From Solirubrobacter soli DSM 22325 (GTDB lineage: Bacteria; Actinomycetota; Thermoleophilia; Solirubrobacterales; Solirubrobacteraceae), in assembly GCF_000423665.1 (NCBI RefSeq), contig NZ_AUIK01000021.1, forward strand, positions 1-64,000: a stretch of 64,000 nucleotides of DNA, read 5' to 3'. How positions within the stretch are numbered: position 1 is the stretch's first letter; every line of letters starts with the position of its first letter. Shown piece by piece: positions 52,597 to 59,660 of this stretch. A model generated the notes under the pieces. It was not told the origin of the DNA, did no database searches, and saw only the letters and a list, made by a program, of their open reading frames with translations. The translations under genes and the position numbers were made by a program.

Positions 52597-53285
52597 TGCG
52601 CTTCGCCGCCAACGTCTCGATGCTCTTCACCGAGCTGCCGTTCGCGGCGCGGTTCGAGGCAGCGATCGCTTCCGGGTTCGAGGGCGTCGAGTTCTGGTGG
52701 ACGACTGAGCCGGTGCCGCCGGGGTTCGAGGTCGTGCTGATGAACTTCGACGGCGGCGATCTCGCCGCCGGCGAGCGGGGCATCGTGAGCGACCCGCCAC
52801 GCTGGCGGGCGCACGTGCCGGAGGCCGTCGCGCTCGCGCGGTCGCTCGGTTGCCGGCGGATGAACGCGCTCGTCGGCCGCGATGACGGACGCCCGCTGGA
52901 GGCGCAGCTCGCGGGCGCGGCCGAGGAGGTGGCGTTCGCGGCGCGGGCGGCGGCGCCGATCACGGTGCTCGTCGAGGCGATCAACACCCACGACGTCCCC
53001 GGCTATCTCGTGTCGAGCACGGCCGCCGCGGCCGACTTCGTCGCGCGCGTCGGCGAGCCGAACGTCGGGATCCAGTTCGACGTCTTCCACATGACCCGCA
53101 TGGGCGAGGACGTCGAGGCCGCGCTGCGCGCGCATCGCGACCTCATCGCCCACGTCCAGATCGCCGACCATCCCGGACGCGGCGAGCCCGGGACCGGGAC
53201 GATCGACTTCGACGCGCTGTTCGCGCTGCTCGCCGAGCTCGGCTACGACGGGTGGGTCAGCGCGGAATGGCTGCCTACGCCGTGA
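52596..53285 (+). CDS. hyi: Hydroxypyruvate isomerase-like TIM-barrel protein
   Basis: A 229-residue sugar-phosphate-isomerase-like TIM barrel close to hydroxypyruvate isomerase: 'R-F-A-A-N-V-S-M-L-F-T-E-L-P-F', 'E-A-I-N-T-H-D-V-P-G-Y', 'Q-F-D-V-F-H-M' and 'H-V-Q-I-A-D-H-P-G-R-G-E-P-G-T-G'. Hyi interconverts hydroxypyruvate and tartronate semialdehyde, linking glyoxylate-type C2/C3 acids to glycerate; relatives such as OtnI isomerise other sugar acids. Metal ligands (Glu, Asp, His, Glu) appear present. It is coupled to the amidase and overlaps the convergent azoreductase gene by 11 bases. Confidence 0.85.
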   Translation: MRFAANVSMLFTELPFAARFEAAIASGFEGVEFWWTTEPVPPGFEVVLMNFDGGDLAAGERGIVSDPPRWRAHVPEAVALARSLGCRRMNALVGRDDGRPLEAQLAGAAEEVAFAARAAAPITVLVEAINTHDVPGYLVSSTAAAADFVARVGEPNVGIQFDVFHMTRMGEDVEAALRAHRDLIAHVQIADHPGRGEPGTGTIDFDALFALLAELGYDGWVSAEWLPTP

Positions 53286-53919
53286 CCGGCGCCCACAGCG
53301 CGTCGATCTGACGCTCGGCGGACGCGAGGCTCTCCGCCGCCAGACCGCGGAGGTCGGCCATCGCCGGGTTGACCTCGGCGAGCGTGAGCTCGGCGGTGAT
53401 GAAGACCTTCGGCTCGAGCCCGGTGTAGGAGAGGCCGTGCGGGAGCCAGGCCTCTGCGTGATCCCAGCCCTCGCGCGGGGTGCCGGGGCCGTAGCCGCCC
53501 CCGCGGGCGGCGAGGACGATCAGCTCGCGGTCGCCGAGCAGGCCCGCGTGCGTCTCGGGGTCGACCGACAGGCCGGGCGCGACCAGGTGGTCCACCCACG
53601 CCTTGACCGAACTGGGCGCGCCGAAGTTGTAGACGGGCAGGCCGAGCAGGATCGTGTCCGCGGCGCGGACCTCCTCGATCAGGCCGGCGCTGAGCGCGAA
53701 CGAGGCAGCCTGGGCGGGGGTGCGCTGGTCCGGCGGGACCATCCGCGCGAGGCCCGTGTCGGCGTCGAAGTGCGGGACCGGATCGGCGCCGAGGTCGCGA
53801 TACGTGACGGTCCCACCGGGGTGTGCGGCCTTCCAGTTGGCGGCGGCGCGGGCGGTGAGGCGACGGCTGACCGAGCGCTCGCCCTGGAGGCTCGAGTCGA
53901 TGTGCAGGAGGTGGCTCAT
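53275..53919 (-). CDS. azoR: FMN-dependent NADH-azoreductase
   Basis: A 214-residue flavodoxin-like quinone/azo reductase of the AzoR group: 'H-I-D-S-S-L-Q-G-E-R-S-V-S-R' for the FMN phosphate, 'P-V-Y-N-F-G-A-P-S-S-V-K-A-W-V-D' and 'A-A-R-G-G-G-Y-G-P-G-T'. AzoR enzymes use NADH to reduce quinones and azo dyes by two electrons and protect against thiol stress. It is divergent from a MarR regulator with overlapping perfect palindromes between, a typical electrophile-responsive pair. Confidence 0.92.
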   Translation of the reverse strand: MSHLLHIDSSLQGERSVSRRLTARAAANWKAAHPGGTVTYRDLGADPVPHFDADTGLARMVPPDQRTPAQAASFALSAGLIEEVRAADTILLGLPVYNFGAPSSVKAWVDHLVAPGLSVDPETHAGLLGDRELIVLAARGGGYGPGTPREGWDHAEAWLPHGLSYTGLEPKVFITAELTLAEVNPAMADLRGLAAESLASAERQIDALWAPVTA

Positions 53920-53925
53920 AGATCA

Positions 53926-53949
53926 TTTGTGTAGCACAAACTGTTTGTG
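53926..53949. promoter_or_regulatory. Overlapping MarR-type palindromes
   Basis: TTTGTG-TAG-CACAAA (53926-53940) and CACAAAC-T-GTTTGTG (53935-53949) are both perfect inverted repeats and share the CACAAA arm. They fill the 45-bp gap between azoR and the MarR gene and would cover both promoters. Confidence 0.8.
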
Positions 53950-53964
53950 TGATGCTGATCGTCT

Positions 53965-54429
53965 GTGCGCGCGCCTAGAATTCCGCTCATCACCGAGCTC
54001 CCCGTCATCTCCCAGCCGGCGCGGCGCTCCGGCGCGCTTCTGGACCTGTTGTCGCGGCGGATGCGCGCCGCGGGCGAGACGGGGCTGACGACGGTCGGCC
54101 TGCGCCCCCGGCACCTGCTGACCATGACCGTGCTGCGCGACCGGGGCGAGAGCAGCCAGGCCGACCTCGCCGGCACGCTGCAACTCGACCGCACCAACCT
54201 CGTCGGACTGCTGAACGAGCTGGAGGCCGACGGCTTGATCGAGCGGCGCCGCTCCCCCCAGGACCGGCGCCGGCACACGGTCGTGCTGACCGATCTCGGC
54301 CGCGAGCGGCTCGCCCGCGCCGAGTTCGTCCTCGCCGCCGCCGAGGACATTGTGTTGGCGAACCTCACCGCCAAGCAGCGCGACACGCTGTACGAGCTGC
54401 TGGCCAAGGCCACCGCCGCCGGCTGTTAG
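53965..54429 (+). CDS. MarR-family regulator
   Basis: A 154-residue MarR protein. The winged helix reads 'S-S-Q-A-D-L-A-G-T-L-Q-L-D-R-T-N-L-V-G-L-L-N-E-L' with the wing 'R-R-R-S-P-Q-D-R-R-R-H-T-V-V-L-T'. The only Cys is the last residue, so cysteine-based sensing near the DNA-binding domain is unlikely; a ligand pocket is more likely. The GTG start at 53965 lacks a ribosome site. Its stop overlaps the GTG of an alcohol dehydrogenase gene by one base (TAGTG). It likely represses itself, the dehydrogenase and azoR. Confidence 0.9.
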   Translation: MRAPRIPLITELPVISQPARRSGALLDLLSRRMRAAGETGLTTVGLRPRHLLTMTVLRDRGESSQADLAGTLQLDRTNLVGLLNELEADGLIERRRSPQDRRRHTVVLTDLGRERLARAEFVLAAAEDIVLANLTAKQRDTLYELLAKATAAGC

Positions 54430-55511
54430 TGCGCGAGCTGAACCTGATCGCCGCCGGCCGGCTCGAGTGGGTCGAACGGCCGGAGCCCGAGCTGGAGTCG
54501 CCGGCGGACGCGATCGTGCGGCCGATCGTCGTCAGCCGCTGCGACGGCGACACGCTGCCGGTCCACCGGCGCGTCTCGCGGGCGCTGCAGGCGGGGCTGA
54601 AGGCGGGTGCGATCGACCCGGCTGTCGGCCACATCTGCGGCGCCGTCCCGTTCGCCGGCCCGTTCGCGATCGGTCACGAGTGCATCGCGGAGGTCGTCGA
54701 GGTCGGCGCCGGCGTGCGCGCTGTGGATGTGGGCGACCGCGTCGTCGTTCCCTGGTCGGTCTCGTGCGGGACGTGCGAGGCGTGCCGTCGTGGCCTGACG
54801 TCCAAGTGCCGGACGACGACCGCGGGACGTACGCTCGCGGCGTACGGGTTCGGGCCCGCGTGTGGACCGTACGGCGGCATGGTCAGCGACCTGGTGCGCG
54901 TCCCGTTCGCCGACCACATGCTCGTCAAGCTCCCGGCCGGTCTCGACCCTTTGCGCGTCGCGGCGGCGTCCGACAACCTCGCCGACGCCTGGCGCACCGT
55001 CGTCCCCCACCTGTCGCGGCGGCCCGGCGCGCGCGTGCTGGTCCTCGGCGGCGGGGCGCAGTCGATCGGTCTCTATGCGGCGGGTCTGGCGGTCGCGCAC
55101 GGGGCGGGCGAAGTGGCCTACGTCGACGCGGGCGGCGATCGTCGCGCGATCGCGGCGTCGCTCGGCGCCGGGACGGAAGCGCACGGCGTGTATGACATCG
55201 TCGTCGAGGCGACGAGCCGCACGCGCGGCCTACGCTCCGCGCTCCGCTCGACCGCCCCGGGCGGTATCTGCACCGCGATCGGCTACTACCTCGCCCGCAA
55301 CACCGGCGTGCCGCTGATGCACATGTACGCGACCGACATCACGTTGCACCTCGGCATCTCCCACCCGCGCGCGGTGCTCCCCGAACTGCTCGCGTGGGTG
55401 CACGAGACGGGGTTTCCGGCCGAGCGCGTCACCACCCACCTCGCCGCGTTCGACGACGCGCCGACCGCGTACGCGACGCGCACCACCAAGCTCGTCCTCC
55501 ACCGAACCTAA
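54429..55511 (+). CDS. Zinc-dependent alcohol dehydrogenase (MDR family)
   Basis: A 360-residue medium-chain dehydrogenase. Catalytic zinc ligands are Cys38 and His83-Glu84 (G-H-E-C-I-A-E-V); structural zinc ligands are Cys113, Cys116, Cys119 and Cys127. The Rossmann motif is degenerate ('V-L-G-G-G-A-Q-S-I-G'). It oxidises an alcohol or reduces an aldehyde with NAD(P). The GTG start overlaps the MarR stop, so it belongs to that operon. Its stop lies inside a terminator hairpin. The substrate is unknown; detoxification along with azoR is plausible. Confidence 0.9.
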   Translation: MRELNLIAAGRLEWVERPEPELESPADAIVRPIVVSRCDGDTLPVHRRVSRALQAGLKAGAIDPAVGHICGAVPFAGPFAIGHECIAEVVEVGAGVRAVDVGDRVVVPWSVSCGTCEACRRGLTSKCRTTTAGRTLAAYGFGPACGPYGGMVSDLVRVPFADHMLVKLPAGLDPLRVAAASDNLADAWRTVVPHLSRRPGARVLVLGGGAQSIGLYAAGLAVAHGAGEVAYVDAGGDRRAIAASLGAGTEAHGVYDIVVEATSRTRGLRSALRSTAPGGICTAIGYYLARNTGVPLMHMYATDITLHLGISHPRAVLPELLAWVHETGFPAERVTTHLAAFDDAPTAYATRTTKLVLHRT

Positions 55512-55535
55512 AGGGGCCTGACCCCTTTAGATTCG
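55503..55535. terminator. Bidirectional terminator containing both stop codons
   Basis: CTAAAGGGG (55508-55516) pairs with CCCCTTTAG (55522-55530) around a 5-base loop, extended by CGAA/TTCG across one mismatch. The TAA stops of both convergent genes (55509-55511 and 55527-55529) are inside the stem. Confidence 0.75.
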
Positions 55536-56198
55536 GGCGAGGTCACGGCCGAGGGTCGCTCCTGGCGCTTGGGCGAGGAGCGCGGCCTCGTCGGCGTCCG
55601 GGGCCATGTGGACGAGCGTCAGCCGCGCGATTTCGGCTTCGTGCGCGACTTGCGCCGCCTGCGCGGCGCTCGCGTCGCCTTCGTCGCCGACGGTCGAATA
55701 CGCCTCGTGGAGGAGGTGGTCGACGCCACGGGCGAACGGGGCGGAGCCGGGGTCGTAGGCGGTGTCGGTGATCAGCGCGAGGCGGTCGCCGACGCGGAGG
55801 CCGGCGGTCGGATGCCAGTGACGTGGCTGGGCGCGGGCGCGCAGGAGGAACGGACCGAGGTCTTGGGCCTCACCCAGTTCGGCGATCGTCTTCTCCGCCG
55901 GCACGAACGGGTCGAGGATCTCCTCGCTCGCGCGGCCGTAGAGCCAGGCGCCGGGCGCCCAGATCGTCGGCACGACGGGGAGCGTGGACAGGTAGTGCAG
56001 CCCGCTGACGTGGTCGAGGTGGAAGTGCGTGAGCGCGATGTCGATGCGGGTGACCCCGTCGAGATACCCCGGCGCGCGGCGCATTCCGGAACCCGCGTCG
56101 AGCAGCAGCGCGTGTTCGCCCTCGCGCAGGAGCACGCACATCGTCTCGCGGGTCGCCGTCGGCACCCACCCGCCACAGCCGAGCAGCCAGGCGTTCAC
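55527..56198 (-). CDS. Metallo-beta-lactamase-fold hydrolase (RNase Z-like)
   Basis: A 223-residue MBL-fold protein with His58-x-His60-x-Asp62-His63 (L-T-H-F-H-L-D-H), later 'H-W-H-P' and 'I-T-D-T-A-Y-D-P'. The order resembles small RNase Z/phosphodiesterase-like members, but it lacks the exosite of tRNase Z and is short, so a phosphodiester or cyclic-ester substrate is only a guess. The GTG at 56198 overlaps the upstream stop (GTGA), coupling it to the FMN-binding protein gene. Confidence 0.83.
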   Translation of the reverse strand: MNAWLLGCGGWVPTATRETMCVLLREGEHALLLDAGSGMRRAPGYLDGVTRIDIALTHFHLDHVSGLHYLSTLPVVPTIWAPGAWLYGRASEEILDPFVPAEKTIAELGEAQDLGPFLLRARAQPRHWHPTAGLRVGDRLALITDTAYDPGSAPFARGVDHLLHEAYSTVGDEGDASAAQAAQVAHEAEIARLTLVHMAPDADEAALLAQAPGATLGRDLARI

Positions 56199-56842
56199 CG
56201 CCCCCAGCTTCGCACGGCCTCCGACGGCTCGATGCCCGGTGTCAGTTTTGGATCGGGCGTCAGTGGTCCCGGGGTGAGCGTGAGCGGGACCACGCCCGCC
56301 CAGACGTCGAGGTCGTAGTCCTCGTCATCGTCGACGGGCGGGCCGGAGCGGACCTTGGCCGAGGCCTCGTCGAGGTCGAACGCGAGCACGCGTGTGCCCT
56401 TGAGCTCCTGCGCCGTGGGCGGGCGGACCTCATCCCAGCGCCCCGGCACCAGCCGTTCGGTGAACGCCTCGAGCGCCGTCAGCCGCTCGTCGACGCCCTC
56501 GACCGGCCGCGCCTCGCCGAGGATGACGACCGACCGATAGTTCATCGAATGGTGGAAGGCAGAGCGGGCCAGCACCAGCCCGTCGATCAGCGTCACCGTC
56601 AAGCAGGCGGCGAGCCCGGCGCTGAGGCCGCGGACCATCCGGCTGGCCGAGGAGCCGTGGACATAGACGATGTCACCGACCCGCGCGTGCAGCGTCGGGA
56701 TCACGTACGGCTGGCCGTCCACCGCGAACCCGAGGTGCGCGACGAGCGCCTCGTCGAGGATCGCGTCGATCGTCTCGCGCGAGTAGTCGGCGCGGTTCGG
56801 CACGCGGCGAACGCGGGTGCGGGTCGAGGGAGCGGCGGTCAC
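56195..56842 (-). CDS. Pyridoxamine 5'-phosphate oxidase-like FMN-binding protein
   Basis: A 215-residue split-barrel flavoprotein: 'A-H-L-G-F-A-V-D-G-Q-P-Y-V-I-P-T-L-H-A', 'V-Y-V-H-G-S-S-A-S-R-M' and 'N-Y-R-S-V-V-I-L-G-E-A' match the pyridoxamine-oxidase-like group often annotated near MocR genes. It probably binds FMN (or F420) in the cytosol; true PNP oxidase activity is doubtful. The GTG at 56842 is chosen because the longer frame runs through the intergenic region. It is divergent from a MocR-type regulator across 67 bp, a known recurrent pairing, and couples to the MBL gene downstream. Confidence 0.85.
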   Translation of the reverse strand: MTAAPSTRTRVRRVPNRADYSRETIDAILDEALVAHLGFAVDGQPYVIPTLHARVGDIVYVHGSSASRMVRGLSAGLAACLTVTLIDGLVLARSAFHHSMNYRSVVILGEARPVEGVDERLTALEAFTERLVPGRWDEVRPPTAQELKGTRVLAFDLDEASAKVRSGPPVDDDEDYDLDVWAGVVPLTLTPGPLTPDPKLTPGIEPSEAVRSWGR

Positions 56843-56890
56843 AACATCGAAGTTACGGGTCCCTTGGTCCTCATTCCAGTGCCAATCGTG

Positions 56891-56903
56891 CGCGATAATC
56901 GCG
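56891..56903 (+). promoter_or_regulatory. Palindrome over the MocR promoter
   Basis: CGCGAT-A-ATCGCG is a perfect 13-bp inverted repeat in the divergent gap. It contains GATAAT (56894-56899), a good -10 box whose start site would fall a few bases before the MocR ATG at 56910, so a bound regulator would block the promoter. Confidence 0.55.
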
Positions 56904-56909
56904 GGCCAA

Positions 56910-58289
56910 ATGGACCTCCACCTCGACCTCGGCGGCGACGGCCCCCTGCGCGCCCGCTGCGAGCACGCGCTGCGCGCGGCCGTCCGCCGCCTCCCGGCCG
57001 GCACCCGCCTCCCGCCGACCCGGGCGCTGGCGGCGGAGCTGGGGGTGTCGCGCGGCGTCGTGGTGGAGGCGTACGCGCAGCTCGCCGCCGAGGGCTACCT
57101 GCTGACGCGGCGTGGCGGCGGGACGTTCGTCGCGGCGACGCCGCAGCCGGCGAGCGGCGCGGCAGGCACGGGCGGCGCGGCAGGCGCGGGCGGCGCGGCA
57201 GGCGCGAGCGGCGCGGCGGGCGCGGGCGGCGCGGCAGGCGACGGGCGTGGCCGCGGCGCCGGCGCGGCGCGGGCGCCCAGGTTCGATCTTCGACCCGCCC
57301 TGCCCGCCCTCGACGGGGCGGTCCGGCCCGCGTGGGGGCGCGCGCTCGCGCGCGTGTTGCGGACGACGCCCGACGCTCGGCTCGGGTATCCCGACCCGCG
57401 GGGTGAGCCGGAGCTCCGCGAGGCGCTGGCCGAGTCGCTCGCGCGGCGGCGTGGGGTCCTCACGACCGCCGACGAGGTCGTTGTCACCGGTGGGCTGGGG
57501 CCGGGCCTGCCGTTCGTGTGGCGGTTGCTCGCCGCGCGTGGTGTCACACGCGTCGCGATCGAGGACCCGTGCTGGCCGCGGCTGGCGCACACGCTGTCGA
57601 CCGCCGGCCTCCAAGCCGTCCCCACGCCCGTCGACGAGGAGGGCTTGCATGCGGATGCACTCGACGGTGTCGGCGCGGTGTTCGTCACGCCCGCCCATCA
57701 GTACCCGACCGGCGCGGTCCTCTCCCCCGGCCGCCGCGCCCACCTGATCGAGTGGGCGCGGGCGAACCGGGCGTTCGTCTTCGAGGACGACTACGACGCC
57801 GAGTTCCGCTACGACCGCCACCCGGTCGGCTCGCTCCAGGGCCTGGCTCCGGACGTCGTCATCTACGGCGGGTCGACGTCGAAGACGCTCGCGCCGGGGC
57901 TGCGGATCGGGTGGCTCGTGCTGCCACGGGGGATCGGCGGCGACTCGCCCGCCCCGCCGCCGGTGCTCGACCAGCTCGCGCTCGCGGACCTGATCGCCCG
58001 CGGCGACTTCGACCGCCACCTACGCGACCGCCGCCGCCTGTACCGCAGCCGCCGCGAGGCGCTCCTGCAGGCGCTCGCCAATCGCCTTCCGGACAACGCC
58101 ATCACCGGCGCCGCGGCCGGCCTGCATGCCGTGCTGCACGTCCAGGACGCGCACGAGGCACAGCGCCGCGCAGCGGCGAACGGCGTCGTCCTGGACGCGA
58201 TCGACGGCGCGCTGGTCGTCGGCTACGCGAACCTGCCCGAGTCGCAGGCGCCGGCCGCGGTCGAGGCGCTCAGCCGGGCGTTGCTCTAG
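56910..58289 (+). CDS. MocR-type regulator (GntR helix-turn-helix + aminotransferase)
   Basis: A 459-residue MocR protein. The GntR winged helix spans residues about 10-75 ('R-L-P-P-T-R-A-L-A-A-E-L-G-V-S-R-G-V-V'). A Gly/Ala repeat linker (82-111) joins it to a type I aminotransferase-like domain with PLP-binding Lys325 (S-T-S-K-T-L-A-P-G-L-R) and 'D-D-Y-D-A-E-F-R-Y'. MocR proteins sense PLP or amino compounds and control vitamin B6 or amine genes. The divergent FMN-binding protein is the likely target. The ATG at 56910 is nearly leaderless. The 3' end overlaps the convergent oxidoreductase gene by 20 bases. Confidence 0.9.
   Translation: MDLHLDLGGDGPLRARCEHALRAAVRRLPAGTRLPPTRALAAELGVSRGVVVEAYAQLAAEGYLLTRRGGGTFVAATPQPASGAAGTGGAAGAGGAAGASGAAGAGGAAGDGRGRGAGAARAPRFDLRPALPALDGAVRPAWGRALARVLRTTPDARLGYPDPRGEPELREALAESLARRRGVLTTADEVVVTGGLGPGLPFVWRLLAARGVTRVAIEDPCWPRLAHTLSTAGLQAVPTPVDEEGLHADALDGVGAVFVTPAHQYPTGAVLSPGRRAHLIEWARANRAFVFEDDYDAEFRYDRHPVGSLQGLAPDVVIYGGSTSKTLAPGLRIGWLVLPRGIGGDSPAPPPVLDQLALADLIARGDFDRHLRDRRRLYRSRREALLQALANRLPDNAITGAAAGLHAVLHVQDAHEAQRRAAANGVVLDAIDGALVVGYANLPESQAPAAVEALSRALL
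57153..57242 (+). repeat. 18-bp tandem repeat encoding a Gly/Ala linker
   Basis: Five in-frame 18-bp units encode SGAAGT, GGAAGA, GGAAGA, SGAAGA and GGAAGD between the DNA-binding and aminotransferase domains of the MocR regulator. Confidence 0.85.
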
Positions 58290-59184
58290 CGCGCACGCCG
58301 CTAGCCTCCGCGATCTCCCGGAGCGTCTCCACGCCCTCGAGGCGCTCCGCGCCGGACCGGCCGAGGACGTGGGTGGTCAGCCAGGTGATGCCGAGCGCTT
58401 CGAGCTCCTGCAGCGTCTCGATCGCACGAGTGCGGTCCTTCATCCAGCCAGGACTCGGGCGCACCAAGCAGACGTCGAGCGGCGCGGTGCGGCCGGCCCC
58501 TTCGATCACCGAGCGCAGCAGCTCCATCCGCGCCGGGAGCGTGTCGAGTGACATCGCCGCGGTGTTCGTCTGGACTGAGGTGTCCTCGCCGGCCTCGAAC
58601 GGCGACCAGCCGTCGAAGCTCGCGACCGCGCTCTCGATCGCGCGCCGGGTGTTCCCGCCGCGCCAGAGCGGCGGCGAACTGACCGGCCACATGACGTTGC
58701 CCTCGGCGCGGAAGCCTTCGCCCTCCCAGTCCACCCGCCCGCCGCTCCACGCCGCGCGCATCGCGGCCACGCCGGCGTCCAGAGCCGCGCCGCGGCCGCT
58801 GAACGGCATGCCCAGCGCGGCGAACTCCTCGCGCATGTAGCCCGCGCCGACCGAGGCGATCACCCGCCCGCCGGACAGGTGGTCGAGCGTGGCCACCATC
58901 CGCGCCGTCAGGAACGGGTTGCGGTACGGCACGACGATCAGGTTGAAGTGCAGCGCGAGCCTCGTCGTGGCCTGCGCGAGGTACCCGAAGAGCACGAACG
59001 GGTCCAGCGCCTGATGGCCCGCGCGGCCCGGAGCCGTATACGGGAACGGGTGGTCGGTCGCGGCGACGGCGTCCAGCCCGGCGGCCTCGACGGCCTGCGC
59101 GAGGGTAACGGTGGCGGCGGGGTCGGCGGCCTCGGCGTCGGCGTCGGGGTACGGGAGCGAGACGGAGATCCTCACGACGCTCAC
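58270..59184 (-). CDS. Luciferase-like (LLM) F420-type oxidoreductase
   Basis: A 304-residue TIM-barrel oxidoreductase of the luciferase-like family: 'A-V-A-A-T-D-H-P-F-P', 'L-H-F-N-L-I-V-V-P-Y-R-N-P-F', 'G-G-R-V-I-A-S-V-G-A-G-Y-M-R-E-E-F' match F420-dependent members of actinobacteria. It would use F420 (or FMN) to oxidise or reduce a small organic molecule. The GTG at 59184 overlaps the SnoaL-like gene stop (GTGA); another GTG at 59175 is possible. It is the second gene of an operon divergent from the selenoprotein pair. Confidence 0.88.
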   Translation of the reverse strand: MSVVRISVSLPYPDADAEAADPAATVTLAQAVEAAGLDAVAATDHPFPYTAPGRAGHQALDPFVLFGYLAQATTRLALHFNLIVVPYRNPFLTARMVATLDHLSGGRVIASVGAGYMREEFAALGMPFSGRGAALDAGVAAMRAAWSGGRVDWEGEGFRAEGNVMWPVSSPPLWRGGNTRRAIESAVASFDGWSPFEAGEDTSVQTNTAAMSLDTLPARMELLRSVIEGAGRTAPLDVCLVRPSPGWMKDRTRAIETLQELEALGITWLTTHVLGRSGAERLEGVETLREIAEASGVRARATPG

Positions 59185-59603
59185 ACGCGGAGCCGGCCCA
59201 CGAGCGCGGGCACGCGTTCCACCCAGAGGATGTCGACGGCGCGCGAGGCGAAGCGGGCGGCACCGTCGACCTCGGCGTAGCGGTCGGCGTACTCGATCAG
59301 CATGCGGATGTTCTCGTGCTCGTCGCCGCGCCCACGCAGGTGGTTGGCGATGCAGTAGACGCTGCCGGCGTCTCCGTCGATCTCGTGGTTGGTGACGACG
59401 TGGAGCGTGCGCTCGTACTGGGCCATGGGCGCGAGCACGCGGCGCAGCTCGTCACGGCCGCGGAACGCCGCTCGTTCCTCGCCGCCTTCGCTGATCGTCA
59501 GCCAGCCGTCCTCCGTGAAGAGCTCGGCGAAACCGTCCAGGGCGCGCTCGTCGGCGCGGCGGGCGTAGGTGATGGCGAGTTGGCGGATGTCGGACTCACG
59601 CAT
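59181..59603 (-). CDS. SnoaL/NTF2-like protein
   Basis: A 140-residue cone-shaped NTF2-like protein: 'I-R-Q-L-A-I-T-Y-A-R-R-A-D-E-R', 'F-A-E-L-F-T-E-D-G-W-L', 'F-R-G-R-D-E-L' and 'V-T-N-H-E-I-D' are typical of the SnoaL-like group, which includes cyclases, dehydratases and ketosteroid-isomerase relatives. The ATG at 59603 fits the fold start. It leads the operon with the luciferase-like enzyme, and the gap to the divergent selenoprotein pair carries a TetR-type palindrome. It may act on the same substrate; inferred from context. Confidence 0.83.
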   Translation of the reverse strand: MRESDIRQLAITYARRADERALDGFAELFTEDGWLTISEGGEERAAFRGRDELRRVLAPMAQYERTLHVVTNHEIDGDAGSVYCIANHLRGRGDEHENIRMLIEYADRYAEVDGAARFASRAVDILWVERVPALVGRLRV

Positions 59604-59631
59604 TGCCCTGCCCACCACCCTACCAATCAAT

Positions 59632-59645
59632 CAACCGGTCGGTTG
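59632..59645. promoter_or_regulatory. TetR-type operator between divergent operons
   Basis: CAACCG-GT-CGGTTG is a perfect 14-bp inverted repeat with the C-C-G/C-G-G core common in actinobacterial TetR operators. It lies midway in the 57-bp gap between the SnoaL/LLM operon and the selenoprotein pair and precedes TTATAGAC, a possible -10 region. No TetR gene is adjacent. Confidence 0.65.
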
Positions 59646-59660
59646 TTATAGACTCACGGC

